From: Pseudomonadota bacterium
GTDB taxonomy: Bacteria; Myxococcota_A; UBA796; SXON01
Reading direction: 5' to 3'
Length of the DNA stretch: 59,877 nt
NCBI GenBank assembly: GCA_005778355.1
Contig: SXON01000033.1
Coordinates: 1-59,877 of the forward strand
Positions 24,544-32,730 of the stretch are shown here, in pieces (position 1 is the stretch's first letter; every line of letters starts with the position of its first letter). Made by a program: the position numbers and the translations under genes. Below the pieces are notes generated by a model. The model did no database searches. It was not told where the DNA came from and saw only the letters and a program-made list of their open reading frames with translations.

Positions 24544-26289
24544 TTGCTCACCGCCGCCCTCAGCCTGGGCTGCTCCATAGCGTCCTTGGCGGGCGTGGAC
24601 GCCCCCGCGTTTGATGCGCCCGTCGACCCAGGCAGCGTCGATGCAGACGCCGATGGCGACGGCGTCACAAAGCTGACTGACTGCGACGACGAGCGCGACG
24701 ACGTGTACCCCGGCGCAGACGAGGTATGCGACCGCGTGGACAACGACTGCGACGGGCTGGTCGACGACGACGATCCAGCAGTAACGTCCCCGCCGACGTG
24801 GTTCCTGGACGCTGACACCGACGGGGTCGGTGGAACGAGCATGACCGCGTGCGTACAGCCTCCAGGCACGGCAACAACAGGTGGCGACTGCGACGACCGC
24901 GACGCGACGAGCTTCCCGGGAGCCGAAGAGGTGTGTGATGGCTCCGACAACGACTGCGACGGGCTGACCGACGACGCGTGCACCGGCGCCCCCGTCGGGT
25001 CGCTGACCTCGGGCGACGCGCAGATCGCCCTTGATGGACCGTGCGCGGACGCGCACGCCCAGGAGACGTGGGTGGCAGATCTCGACGGCGACGACCTCGC
25101 GGACGTATGGACTGACGCCGAGTGCTCGGGGGAGAATCGAGCTCTAGTGGCACACGGGCCCTTCGCTGCCACCACGGGCCTCGACTGGGATTCCGATACT
25201 CTGCTCTCTGTCCCTGAGGAGGACACGCTGATCGACGGTTGGCCGGTCGACCTCGATGCAGACGGTAGCTCCGAGCTCCTCGCGACAGCCTACGGCGCCG
25301 CCGGGTCGCCCTCCCACCTTGCCTACTACTTCTGGGAGCCTGTCGCCCCACTGGCGCCGCCTGACGCTGACCTCTCCCTCTTCGTTGAGGTCCCCGCAGG
25401 CTACGAATACGATATTGTCGACGAGATGAACGTGGCCGCCGTCTCATCGGCCAACGGGAACGGCTCGGTGGCAGTGGTGGGTTCGTGGTACGGCGACTAC
25501 GACTGGTGCGCCTTTCGCACCTGGCTCGCCGGGGCGAATGCGACTGGGGTTCACGGGACCAGCGAGCTGTACGATCTGGGTCCGGAGGCGGCAATCGGTA
25601 GCGACTGCTTCGCCGCTCGGCCGCTCGACGCAGGCGACCTCGATGGCGATGGCGAGCACGAACTCCTCCTACACGAGGGGACGCAAGCCGACCTCTACTG
25701 CGGACCGTTTGTGGCCGCCGACGGTTACCGGTCACCGGACGCTAGGCTCGCGTCCACTCCTGCGAACGCTTCCGACTACCCCGGCCCCTGGTTGCACGGG
25801 ACGCCGGCGCCAGGCGACCTAGACGGGGACGGCGTACAGCAGCTGATGGTGGTCGCGGTTATCGACGGTGCGGACGGAACCTGGGCTGCGGTGCTCGATG
25901 TTGGCGTCGCCGAAGGTGCACTCGCGGCCGCCGCCTCGGCGCCCATCCTCGAGCTGTCTCCAACGACCAACGCCTGTTTCGCTGGACCGACTCTACTCGA
26001 CATGGACGGCGACACGTGGCTGGACATCGTCGTTGCTGATGTGTGCGCGGATGCTGCCGACGGGAACGAGGGGCTTGTGTTTGTGGAATACGGTCCCTTC
26101 CAGGGGGCGCGCAGTGTGGAGGGCGGTTTCGGAGCGACAATCGTGGGTGCGGAGGCGGGGGAACAACTGGGCCGAAGCCTGGCAGCGGGCGACACCAACG
26201 GCGACGGCTACGACGACCTGGTGCTCGGCACGAACCTCGGCAGCGACGAGCGTGTCGATACCACCTGGATCTTCCTCGGCGGGCCCTGA
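24544..26289 (+). CDS. Putative lipoprotein with MopE and FG-GAP repeats
   Basis: A 581-residue protein starting at TTG with MLTAALSLGCSIAS. The stop of the upstream gene is in the same frame two codons before, so this rare start is forced. The lipobox Cys is residue 10. Two MopE units follow (DCDDERDDVYPGADEVCD, CDDRDATSFPGAEEVCD). Then come six or so FG-GAP/VCBS-like units with calcium-type loops (DLDGDDLADVW, DLDGDGEHELLL, DMDGDTWLDIVV, DTNGDGYDDLVLG), which usually fold as a beta-propeller. It is probably a surface protein. The tight spacing to the arylsulfotransferase gene suggests co-transcription. Confidence 0.82.
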   Translation: MLTAALSLGCSIASLAGVDAPAFDAPVDPGSVDADADGDGVTKLTDCDDERDDVYPGADEVCDRVDNDCDGLVDDDDPAVTSPPTWFLDADTDGVGGTSMTACVQPPGTATTGGDCDDRDATSFPGAEEVCDGSDNDCDGLTDDACTGAPVGSLTSGDAQIALDGPCADAHAQETWVADLDGDDLADVWTDAECSGENRALVAHGPFAATTGLDWDSDTLLSVPEEDTLIDGWPVDLDADGSSELLATAYGAAGSPSHLAYYFWEPVAPLAPPDADLSLFVEVPAGYEYDIVDEMNVAAVSSANGNGSVAVVGSWYGDYDWCAFRTWLAGANATGVHGTSELYDLGPEAAIGSDCFAARPLDAGDLDGDGEHELLLHEGTQADLYCGPFVAADGYRSPDARLASTPANASDYPGPWLHGTPAPGDLDGDGVQQLMVVAVIDGADGTWAAVLDVGVAEGALAAAASAPILELSPTTNACFAGPTLLDMDGDTWLDIVVADVCADAADGNEGLVFVEYGPFQGARSVEGGFGATIVGAEAGEQLGRSLAAGDTNGDGYDDLVLGTNLGSDERVDTTWIFLGGP

Positions 26290-26315
26290 CCCCCTCGCCG
26301 GGCTACCGTTCGTCG

Positions 26316-28307
26316 ATGGCACCCAGCCACCGCTTCCTCCCCCCTACCCTGCTCCGCGCGCTGCACGCCGCCGCCGAGCCGGTCCCCGGTGTCCCGGGGC
26401 TACGGGTGGCCCCCGGCCTCCAGGCCGATTTCCCGCGACTGGAGAGCGCCGAGGTGCTCGGCCTCTTGGTCGATGTCTACAACGACGTTGCCACGCAGCT
26501 CGCCGCTGTGCTCCGCCAGCGTGAGCTCGACCGCGCCTTCGTGGATGCACGCACGCTCGAGCTCGTCCCGTCGAACGCAGGTGTGCCCATCGAGGACCCC
26601 GCCTACCGCACCGTGATCGGCGAGACAGACGCCCACGGTCGCGTGGTCGTGGGCCCAGCGCCCAACCCCGGGGTCGCCGCCCCGGTGCGTGTCCCAGCGT
26701 CGCTCCAGGGCGCCCAGGTGACGCTCTTCGGCCCGCCCGACTCGGCGCGCATGGCCATCAACGCCATGAACGCCCTGCACCGCGTGCGCCCGGGGGAGCC
26801 CCCGCTCGTGGCCGAACTGGTGGATAGCTCGGGCGCCGTCCCCCGGTGGGGCGCCGACAGTGAAGACAGCAAGACGCCGATCACTCGCGATCTGCTCGCC
26901 GCCAGCGAGAACCTGGCGCGCTGCATCGACGGCACGCTCGAGGTCCGCGACGGCACCCGTCACTACGCGCTGGCGCCCCACCAGCGTTCCATCCCCATCA
27001 AGCGCGTGGCCGGCCTCGCCCTGCCCGACGGTAGCCACCTGCTCCACGGCGAACCCCTCCCGCTGCACCTGGTGGAGCTGGTGCAACACGCCGCCTTGAA
27101 CCGGGAACGTCACGAGGCGCTGGTGTACTACATCCCCAAGCTCGAGAACGAGGAGGAGGCCGCCTACCTCGCGGCCCTGGTGTCGACCGTCGAGTCACGA
27201 CTGTCACTCCCCCACGGGACGATCCGCCTCTTACTGGTGTTCGAGAACCCGAGGGCGATCTTCCGCATCCGCGAGATGGCGGCAGCGCTCCACCCCTGGT
27301 TCCTGGGCGGCAGCCTCGGCTGGCACGACTTCCTCGCGTCGACGGCGCGACTGTTCAAGAACGATCCCGGCTACCGGATCCCAGTCAAAGCCGACCCCAA
27401 CATCGTGATCCGCAACATCCGCGAGTCGCACCGCATCCTCGTTCGCGACCTCGGCCCCCTGGGCGCGCTCAAGATCGGCGGCATGTACGGGGTCTTGCCC
27501 ACCGAGGGCGACGCCGCCTCCTACACGGTGTCGATCGTCGGCTTCGTCAAGGATGTCACCACCCAGCTCAAGCGCGGGCTCGACGGCTACTGGGTGGCCC
27601 ACCCCGACTTCGTGCGCATCGGCCTCGCGCTGGTGGAGGCCTGGCGGCAGGGTCCCGCCACGGTCGACGCGCTGGTGCGCGCGCTCGTGCCTGCCGAGGA
27701 GGTCGACCGCCTGCTCGCCTTCGTGCACGCCCCGGACCTCCCGGGCCTCGACGAGGGCGATCCACGCTACGCCCGCGCCGTGCTCGCCGCCGAGCGGGGC
27801 GTGTCGGAGGTGATCGCGAACGACCACCCCGACGAGGTGCGCTACAACCTCTTCCAGGCCCTGCAATACCTCTGCGACTGGCTCGCCGGTCGCGGGTGCG
27901 TGGCGCTGCCCGCCACCATGAAAGACGCGGCTGGAAATCCCGTCTTCGTGCGCGTGATGGACGACCTCGCCACGACTGAGCGTAGTCGCTGGGAGCTCTG
28001 GGCGGAGGTTCACCACGGGCGCGTGCCCCTGACCACCCTCGATCGCCTGCTCGCCGAGGAGATCGCCTTCATCCGCGAGGGGCGCTCGACCGACACCAAG
28101 CGAACCCAAGTGCTCTGGCACCCCACCTGGTCGCCGATCGCCGCGCGGCTGCTGCGCGCGATGATCGTGGCGAAAGACCCGCCCGAGTTCGTCACCGAGT
28201 GGCTCCTGCCGCTCGCGCAGCCCGTGGTGCGCGAGGCCGTCGACCCCTGGGCGCGCGCCGTGCAGCTCTGCCCCGGTCACTACGACGGCGTCGACATCCC
28301 CGTGTAG
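26316..28307 (+). CDS. Divergent malate synthase (AceB-like)
   Basis: From the ATG at 26316 the protein has 663 residues. Malate synthase features are visible in order: the TIM-barrel segment LVYYIPKLENEEEAAYLAAL, PHGTIRLLLVFENPRAIF (equivalent of PRGTIRATVLIETLPAAF, active-site Glu), LGGSLGWHDFLAS (Asp equivalent of the GRWDY motif), and DGYWVAHPDFVRIGL. The enzyme joins glyoxylate and acetyl-CoA to malate in the glyoxylate shunt. It is longer than typical AceB (about 530), with an extended N-terminus and a sequence quite distant from enzymes I can recall. No isocitrate lyase gene is in the window. The long open frame reaching back to 26043 overlaps the previous gene and is not coding. Confidence 0.8.
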   Translation: MAPSHRFLPPTLLRALHAAAEPVPGVPGLRVAPGLQADFPRLESAEVLGLLVDVYNDVATQLAAVLRQRELDRAFVDARTLELVPSNAGVPIEDPAYRTVIGETDAHGRVVVGPAPNPGVAAPVRVPASLQGAQVTLFGPPDSARMAINAMNALHRVRPGEPPLVAELVDSSGAVPRWGADSEDSKTPITRDLLAASENLARCIDGTLEVRDGTRHYALAPHQRSIPIKRVAGLALPDGSHLLHGEPLPLHLVELVQHAALNRERHEALVYYIPKLENEEEAAYLAALVSTVESRLSLPHGTIRLLLVFENPRAIFRIREMAAALHPWFLGGSLGWHDFLASTARLFKNDPGYRIPVKADPNIVIRNIRESHRILVRDLGPLGALKIGGMYGVLPTEGDAASYTVSIVGFVKDVTTQLKRGLDGYWVAHPDFVRIGLALVEAWRQGPATVDALVRALVPAEEVDRLLAFVHAPDLPGLDEGDPRYARAVLAAERGVSEVIANDHPDEVRYNLFQALQYLCDWLAGRGCVALPATMKDAAGNPVFVRVMDDLATTERSRWELWAEVHHGRVPLTTLDRLLAEEIAFIREGRSTDTKRTQVLWHPTWSPIAARLLRAMIVAKDPPEFVTEWLLPLAQPVVREAVDPWARAVQLCPGHYDGVDIPV

Positions 28308-28331
28308 AATGCGCCCTCCCCGCGAGCGCGA

Positions 28332-31300
28332 ATGAGCTTCCTTCTGCTTTTGTCCCTGGGCTGCCGCGAGACCGGCGAGACCAAGTTCATGACCGACCGC
28401 GATGAAGACGGCGTGTCGGAAGACGACGACTGCAACGACGAAGACGCCAGCATCGGTCTCCCCGGCACCTACTATGTGGACTACGATCACGACGGATACG
28501 GCGACGACGCCACCGCCGAGAGCTACTGCGAGCGCCCCGCCGGCTACTCCGACGTGGGCGGCGACTGCGACGACCAGGTGGCCGAGGTGTACCCGGGCGC
28601 GGAAGACATTTGCGACGGCCTCGACAACGACTGCGACGGCACCATCGACAACGGCGCCACCGCCACGATGTACTACATCGACGCCGACGCCGACGGCTAT
28701 GGCGACGACGCCAGCACGGTGTACGACTGCACCCAGCCCGAGGGCACCGCCACTGTGGGCGGCGACTGCAACGACGCCGACCCCGCCTACAACCCGGGCG
28801 CCAGCGAGAGCGACTGCGCCGATCCGAACGACTACAATTGCGACGGCTCGGTGGGCTACGCCGACAACGACGGCGATGGCTACGCCGCCTGCGAGGAGTG
28901 CGACGACGGCAACGTTGCTGTCAACCCCGCGGCGGAGGAGAGCTGCAACGACATCGACGACGACTGCGACACCCTCGTCGATGACGCCGACGACACGGTG
29001 AACGGCACCCTCACCTGGTACCGCGACCTCGATGGCGACAGCTACGGCGACGCGACGACGAGCACGGCCGCGTGCGACCAGCCCGAGGGCTACAACAGCG
29101 ACAACAGCGACTGCGACGACACCCGCGCCGACGTGAACCCCGCCGCCTCGGAGGTGTGCAACGACCTCGACGACGACTGCGATGGCCTGGTGGACGACGC
29201 CGACGACAGCCTCGACACCAGCACCGCGAGCACCTGGTACGTCGACGACGACGCGGACGGCTACGGCAGCGACGACAGCACCTTCCCGCTGGAGGCCTGC
29301 GACCAGCCCACCGGCACCAGCGCCCTCGCGGGCGACTGCGACGACAGCGACGCCGCCTATAACCCAGCCGCGCTCGAGGAAGACTGCGCCGACCCCAACG
29401 ACTACAACTGCGACGGCTCGGTGGGCTATGCCGACGTCGATGGCGACGGCTACGCGGCCTGTGAGGAGTGCGACGACGAGAGCGCCGCCAACAACCCCGC
29501 CGCCAGCGAGATCTGCGACGGTACCGACAACAACTGCGACGGCACAGTGGACGAGGATGCTGCCATCGACGCTCTCACTTGGTATGCCGACGCCGACAGC
29601 GACGGCTATGGCGACGACGCATCAACGACTACGGCTTGCGCTGCCCCAGCCGGATACCTAGCCGACAACACCGACTGTGATGATACATCCGCTGATGTAT
29701 CACCGGCCGAGGTGGAGCTGTGCAACGGCGTAGACGACGACTGCGACGGTACCGTCGACGAGGAAGACGCGGGTGACAGCCTTACGTGGTACGCCGACGC
29801 CGACGGCGACGGCTTCGGCGACCCGGCGAGCACCGTGGAGTCCTGCGCGGCCCCCAGCGGCTACGTCAGTGATAGCGACGATTGCGATGATACATCCGCC
29901 GATGTATCACCCGGCGACATCGAGGTGTGTAACGGCATCGACGACGACTGCGACGGCAGCGCCGACGCGGACAGCGCTGCCGATGCCGCCACCTGGTACG
30001 CCGACGCTGACAGCGACGGCTATGGCGACGCGGGCAGCAGCACCGTCGCTTGCGATGCCCCGGCCGGCTACGTCGCCGACGACACCGACTGCGATGATAC
30101 ATCGGCCGATGTATCACCGGCAGATACCGAGCTTTGTAACGGTATCGATGACGACTGCGATGCGAGTATCGACGAGGGCGTCCAGGACACCTACTACCAG
30201 GACGCCGACGGCGACACCTACGGCAACGCCGCGGTGTCAGACGACGCCTGCTCCGCGCCGAGCGGCTTCGTCGGCGACGACACCGACTGCGACGACACCG
30301 ACGCCACGAGCTACCCCGGTGCAGTGGAGAGCTACGACGGCGCCGACAACGACTGCGACGGCACGGTGGACGACACCGCCTGGAGCGGCACGGGTGCCGA
30401 CGGGAGCCTCACGGTGTCGGCGAGCTCCACCGTCAACGAGAGCTGGGTGGTGACCGCCATCTCGGGCGCCGTCGTCAGCGTGGACGGCAGCCCCAGCCTC
30501 GCGGCCGGTGACGAGGTGCTGGTCATCAACATGCACGGCAGCGATAGCGCCTACACCAACGTGGGCAACTACGAGTTCGCCTGGGTGAGCGGCGTGTCGG
30601 GAAGCGACGTGACCCTGACGGCCTCGCTCTCCACCACCTTCGGCGAGACCAGCAACAGCGACCTGACCGACCAGGCCATCGTGGTGGTGCGGGTGCCGCA
30701 GTACACCGACGTGACCGTGCAGAGCGGGGGCGCGATCACCGCGGCGGCCTGGGACGGGGAAACCGGCGGCGTGCTGGCCTTCCGCGCCAACGGGATCGTG
30801 ACCATCGACACCGGCGGGCTCATCTCGGCCGACGAGCTGGGCTACTGGGCCGGCGAGACGGGCACCGCCTACAACAACGACGCCTTCCAGGGCGAGTCCT
30901 ACGCCGGCGAGGGCGACGGCAACCTGTCCTCGGGCAGCGGCTACTACGGCAACTGGGCGGCTGGGTATTACCAGAACAACTACGGCGGCGGCGGCGCGAT
31001 GATCACCGGCGGCGGCGGCAACCATGGCGGCGGCGCCACTGAGGGCGCCAGCTGGACAGGCGGCAGCTACCCTGAGGCCGAGGCCGGCGACAGCTACGGC
31101 GACGCGGCGCTGGGCGCACTGTTCATGGGCTCGGGCGGCGCCGGGGTGTGGCGCGGCAGTAGCTCCCCGGGACCGGGCGGCGACGGCGCCGGCATCGTGT
31201 TCATCGCCGCGAACGAGATTGTCGCCAGCGACAGCGCCGCCATCAGCGCGATCGGCGGTACCACGGCGGCCTGGGCCACCGGCACGTGGACCTACGGCGC

Positions 31301-31544
31301 CGGCGGCGGCGCCGGAGGCAGCATCTGGCTAGTGGCCGACACCCTCAGCCTCGGCAGTGAGAGCGTCGACGCGACGGGCGGTTTCGGCGAGGACACCCAC
31401 ATCCGCGTGGGCGGCGACGGAGGCTACGGCCGGGTGCGCCTGGACTACAACGTGCTCAACGGCTACGCTTTCGGCAGCGGAGGCGACACGGCCGCGCAAG
31501 GCACAGTGAGCGAACCCGACGCCGGCCACGCGGAAACGCCCTAG
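28332..31544 (+). CDS. MopE-repeat putative lipoprotein with Gly-rich C-terminal domain
   Basis: A 1070-residue protein with a short lipobox (MSFLLLLSLGC). Residues about 20-680 hold eleven MopE units (CDD....NPAASEVCNDLDDDCDGLVD type), interspersed with GDGYGDD loops. The C-terminal 380 residues form a separate beta-rich, Gly-rich domain (VQSGGAITAAAW, GGGGAMITGGGGNHGGGA, YGAGGGAGGSIWLVADTLSL) resembling beta-helical or agglutinin-like surface proteins. Units 8-10 are tandem copies of 207 bases that share an unusual palindrome with codons atypical for the gene. Likely a cell-surface, metal-binding adhesive protein. Confidence 0.85.
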   Translation: MSFLLLLSLGCRETGETKFMTDRDEDGVSEDDDCNDEDASIGLPGTYYVDYDHDGYGDDATAESYCERPAGYSDVGGDCDDQVAEVYPGAEDICDGLDNDCDGTIDNGATATMYYIDADADGYGDDASTVYDCTQPEGTATVGGDCNDADPAYNPGASESDCADPNDYNCDGSVGYADNDGDGYAACEECDDGNVAVNPAAEESCNDIDDDCDTLVDDADDTVNGTLTWYRDLDGDSYGDATTSTAACDQPEGYNSDNSDCDDTRADVNPAASEVCNDLDDDCDGLVDDADDSLDTSTASTWYVDDDADGYGSDDSTFPLEACDQPTGTSALAGDCDDSDAAYNPAALEEDCADPNDYNCDGSVGYADVDGDGYAACEECDDESAANNPAASEICDGTDNNCDGTVDEDAAIDALTWYADADSDGYGDDASTTTACAAPAGYLADNTDCDDTSADVSPAEVELCNGVDDDCDGTVDEEDAGDSLTWYADADGDGFGDPASTVESCAAPSGYVSDSDDCDDTSADVSPGDIEVCNGIDDDCDGSADADSAADAATWYADADSDGYGDAGSSTVACDAPAGYVADDTDCDDTSADVSPADTELCNGIDDDCDASIDEGVQDTYYQDADGDTYGNAAVSDDACSAPSGFVGDDTDCDDTDATSYPGAVESYDGADNDCDGTVDDTAWSGTGADGSLTVSASSTVNESWVVTAISGAVVSVDGSPSLAAGDEVLVINMHGSDSAYTNVGNYEFAWVSGVSGSDVTLTASLSTTFGETSNSDLTDQAIVVVRVPQYTDVTVQSGGAITAAAWDGETGGVLAFRANGIVTIDTGGLISADELGYWAGETGTAYNNDAFQGESYAGEGDGNLSSGSGYYGNWAAGYYQNNYGGGGAMITGGGGNHGGGATEGASWTGGSYPEAEAGDSYGDAALGALFMGSGGAGVWRGSSSPGPGGDGAGIVFIAANEIVASDSAAISAIGGTTAAWATGTWTYGAGGGAGGSIWLVADTLSLGSESVDATGGFGEDTHIRVGGDGGYGRVRLDYNVLNGYAFGSGGDTAAQGTVSEPDAGHAETP
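29681..30116. repeat. Three 22-bp palindromes at exact 207-bp period within coding repeats
   Basis: TGATACATC-N4-GATGTATCA occurs at 29681-29702, 29888-29909 and 30095-30116. The 9-bp arms are identical in all three; the four central bases differ (CGCT, CGCC, GGCC), and the third copy is a perfect palindrome. The arms encode Asp-Thr-Ser ... Asp-Val-Ser using ACA, GTA and TCA codons, which are rare in the rest of this GC-rich gene, while surrounding bases of the repeats have diverged. Confidence 0.85.
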
Positions 31545-31545
31545 C

Positions 31546-31562
31546 GGAACGCCTCGCGTTCC
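31546..31562. terminator. Hairpin after MopE gene
   Basis: GGAACGC (31546-31552), loop CTC, GCGTTCC (31556-31562), two bases after the TAG stop. No T-tract follows (AATAGAAAA on the plus strand). It may end the upstream transcript or act as an operator or mRNA structure for the EAL gene that starts at 31579. Confidence 0.4.
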
Positions 31563-31578
31563 AATAGAAAAGCGTGCG

Positions 31579-32730
31579 ATGTCGCAGCGACTCTACCTCC
31601 AGCCCGGCGATTGCCTCTTCCGACAGGGCGACCGGGGCGAGTGCGCCTACATCGTGGAGTCCGGACGAATCCGGATCAGCGCCACCCGCCGCGGCACCGA
31701 ACTCACGTTGAACGAGGTTGGCCCTGGCGAGATGCTCGGCGAACTGTCGTTGCTCGACGCCGGCCCCCGCACCGCCAGCGCCTGGGCCTGTGACGAGGCC
31801 ACCCTCACCGTGGTGACGCGCAGCCAGATCGACGAGCGCCTCGCCCGCGCGGAACCCGTGCTGCGCCTCCTCATGCGCCAGGCCATGCGCCACCTGCGTC
31901 GAGAGATCCAGGACGTCTCGCTCCCGGGGGAATCGAGCCCCCCGATGATCGAGCACATCCGGCTCGAAACGGAGCTGCTCTCGGGCATCCAGAACGGCGA
32001 GCTCGAGCTCTGGTACCAGCCCATCGTCAACCTCGCGCGGCGCGACATCGAGGGCTTCGAGGCGCTCGTGCGCTGGCGTAGCCCCACCCGGGGGCTCGTG
32101 CCGCCGGTCGACTTCATCCCGATGGCCGAGGAAACCGGCCTCGTGGTCAGGCTGGGCGACTGGGTGCTGCACACCGCCTGCGAGGCCCTGTCGCGACTGG
32201 GCCCGGCGGCCGACGGCAAGTACGTGTGCGTCAACGTGTCGGGCCGACAGCTGGAGCAGGTCGGCTTCGCGCACGGCGTGCGGGAGACCATCGCGAAGAC
32301 CGGGATCGAGGCCTCGCGCCTCCACCTCGAGGTCACCGAAGGTGTGCTCATCCAGAGCCCCCTCGCCCGTGCCGCGCTGCACGAGTGCAAGGACATCGGC
32401 GTTCGCCTGCTCCTCGACTACTTCGGCACCGGCTACAGCTCGCTGGCCTACCTCAACCAGCTCCCCTTCGACGGCATCAAGATCGACCGCTCCTTCGCGG
32501 CCAAGATGACCGAGGAGGGCGACGGCAACAAGCTCGTGGTGGCGATGCTCAGCCTCGCCCAGCAGCTCGGGCGCGGCGTGATCATGGAGGGCATCGAGAC
32601 CACCGAACAACGCGACGCGCTGCGCCGACTCGGGGGCAGCGTATGCCAGGGCTACTACTTCTGCCGGCCGGTGCCGGTGCGGCAGCTGGAGGAGGTCTTG
32701 CGGGCGGGGCTCGGCGAGAAGCTCGGCTAG
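31579..32730 (+). CDS. Cyclic-nucleotide-binding domain fused to EAL domain
   Basis: A 383-residue cytoplasmic protein. Residues about 5-100 form a cNMP-binding domain (PGDCLFRQGDRGECAYIV, phosphate-binding cassette GELSLLDAGPRTAS). Residues about 125-380 form an EAL domain: EALVRW at 161-166, VNVSGRQL, LEVTEGVL, KIDRSF, MEGIET and QGYYFCRP. The paired Asp of the metal site (DDFGTGYSSL) reads Asp280-Tyr281, so one metal-binding Asp is lost. It may be a weak phosphodiesterase or a c-di-GMP receptor. cAMP or cGMP binding would control c-di-GMP turnover or sensing. Its stop overlaps the stop of the convergent cyclase gene within a CTAG. Confidence 0.9.
   Translation: MSQRLYLQPGDCLFRQGDRGECAYIVESGRIRISATRRGTELTLNEVGPGEMLGELSLLDAGPRTASAWACDEATLTVVTRSQIDERLARAEPVLRLLMRQAMRHLRREIQDVSLPGESSPPMIEHIRLETELLSGIQNGELELWYQPIVNLARRDIEGFEALVRWRSPTRGLVPPVDFIPMAEETGLVVRLGDWVLHTACEALSRLGPAADGKYVCVNVSGRQLEQVGFAHGVRETIAKTGIEASRLHLEVTEGVLIQSPLARAALHECKDIGVRLLLDYFGTGYSSLAYLNQLPFDGIKIDRSFAAKMTEEGDGNKLVVAMLSLAQQLGRGVIMEGIETTEQRDALRRLGGSVCQGYYFCRPVPVRQLEEVLRAGLGEKLG

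Noticed and set aside
28400..30400. CRISPR-like regular repeats
   Set aside because: The periodicity comes from coding MopE units that diverge; there are no identical direct repeats separated by unique spacers and no cas genes.
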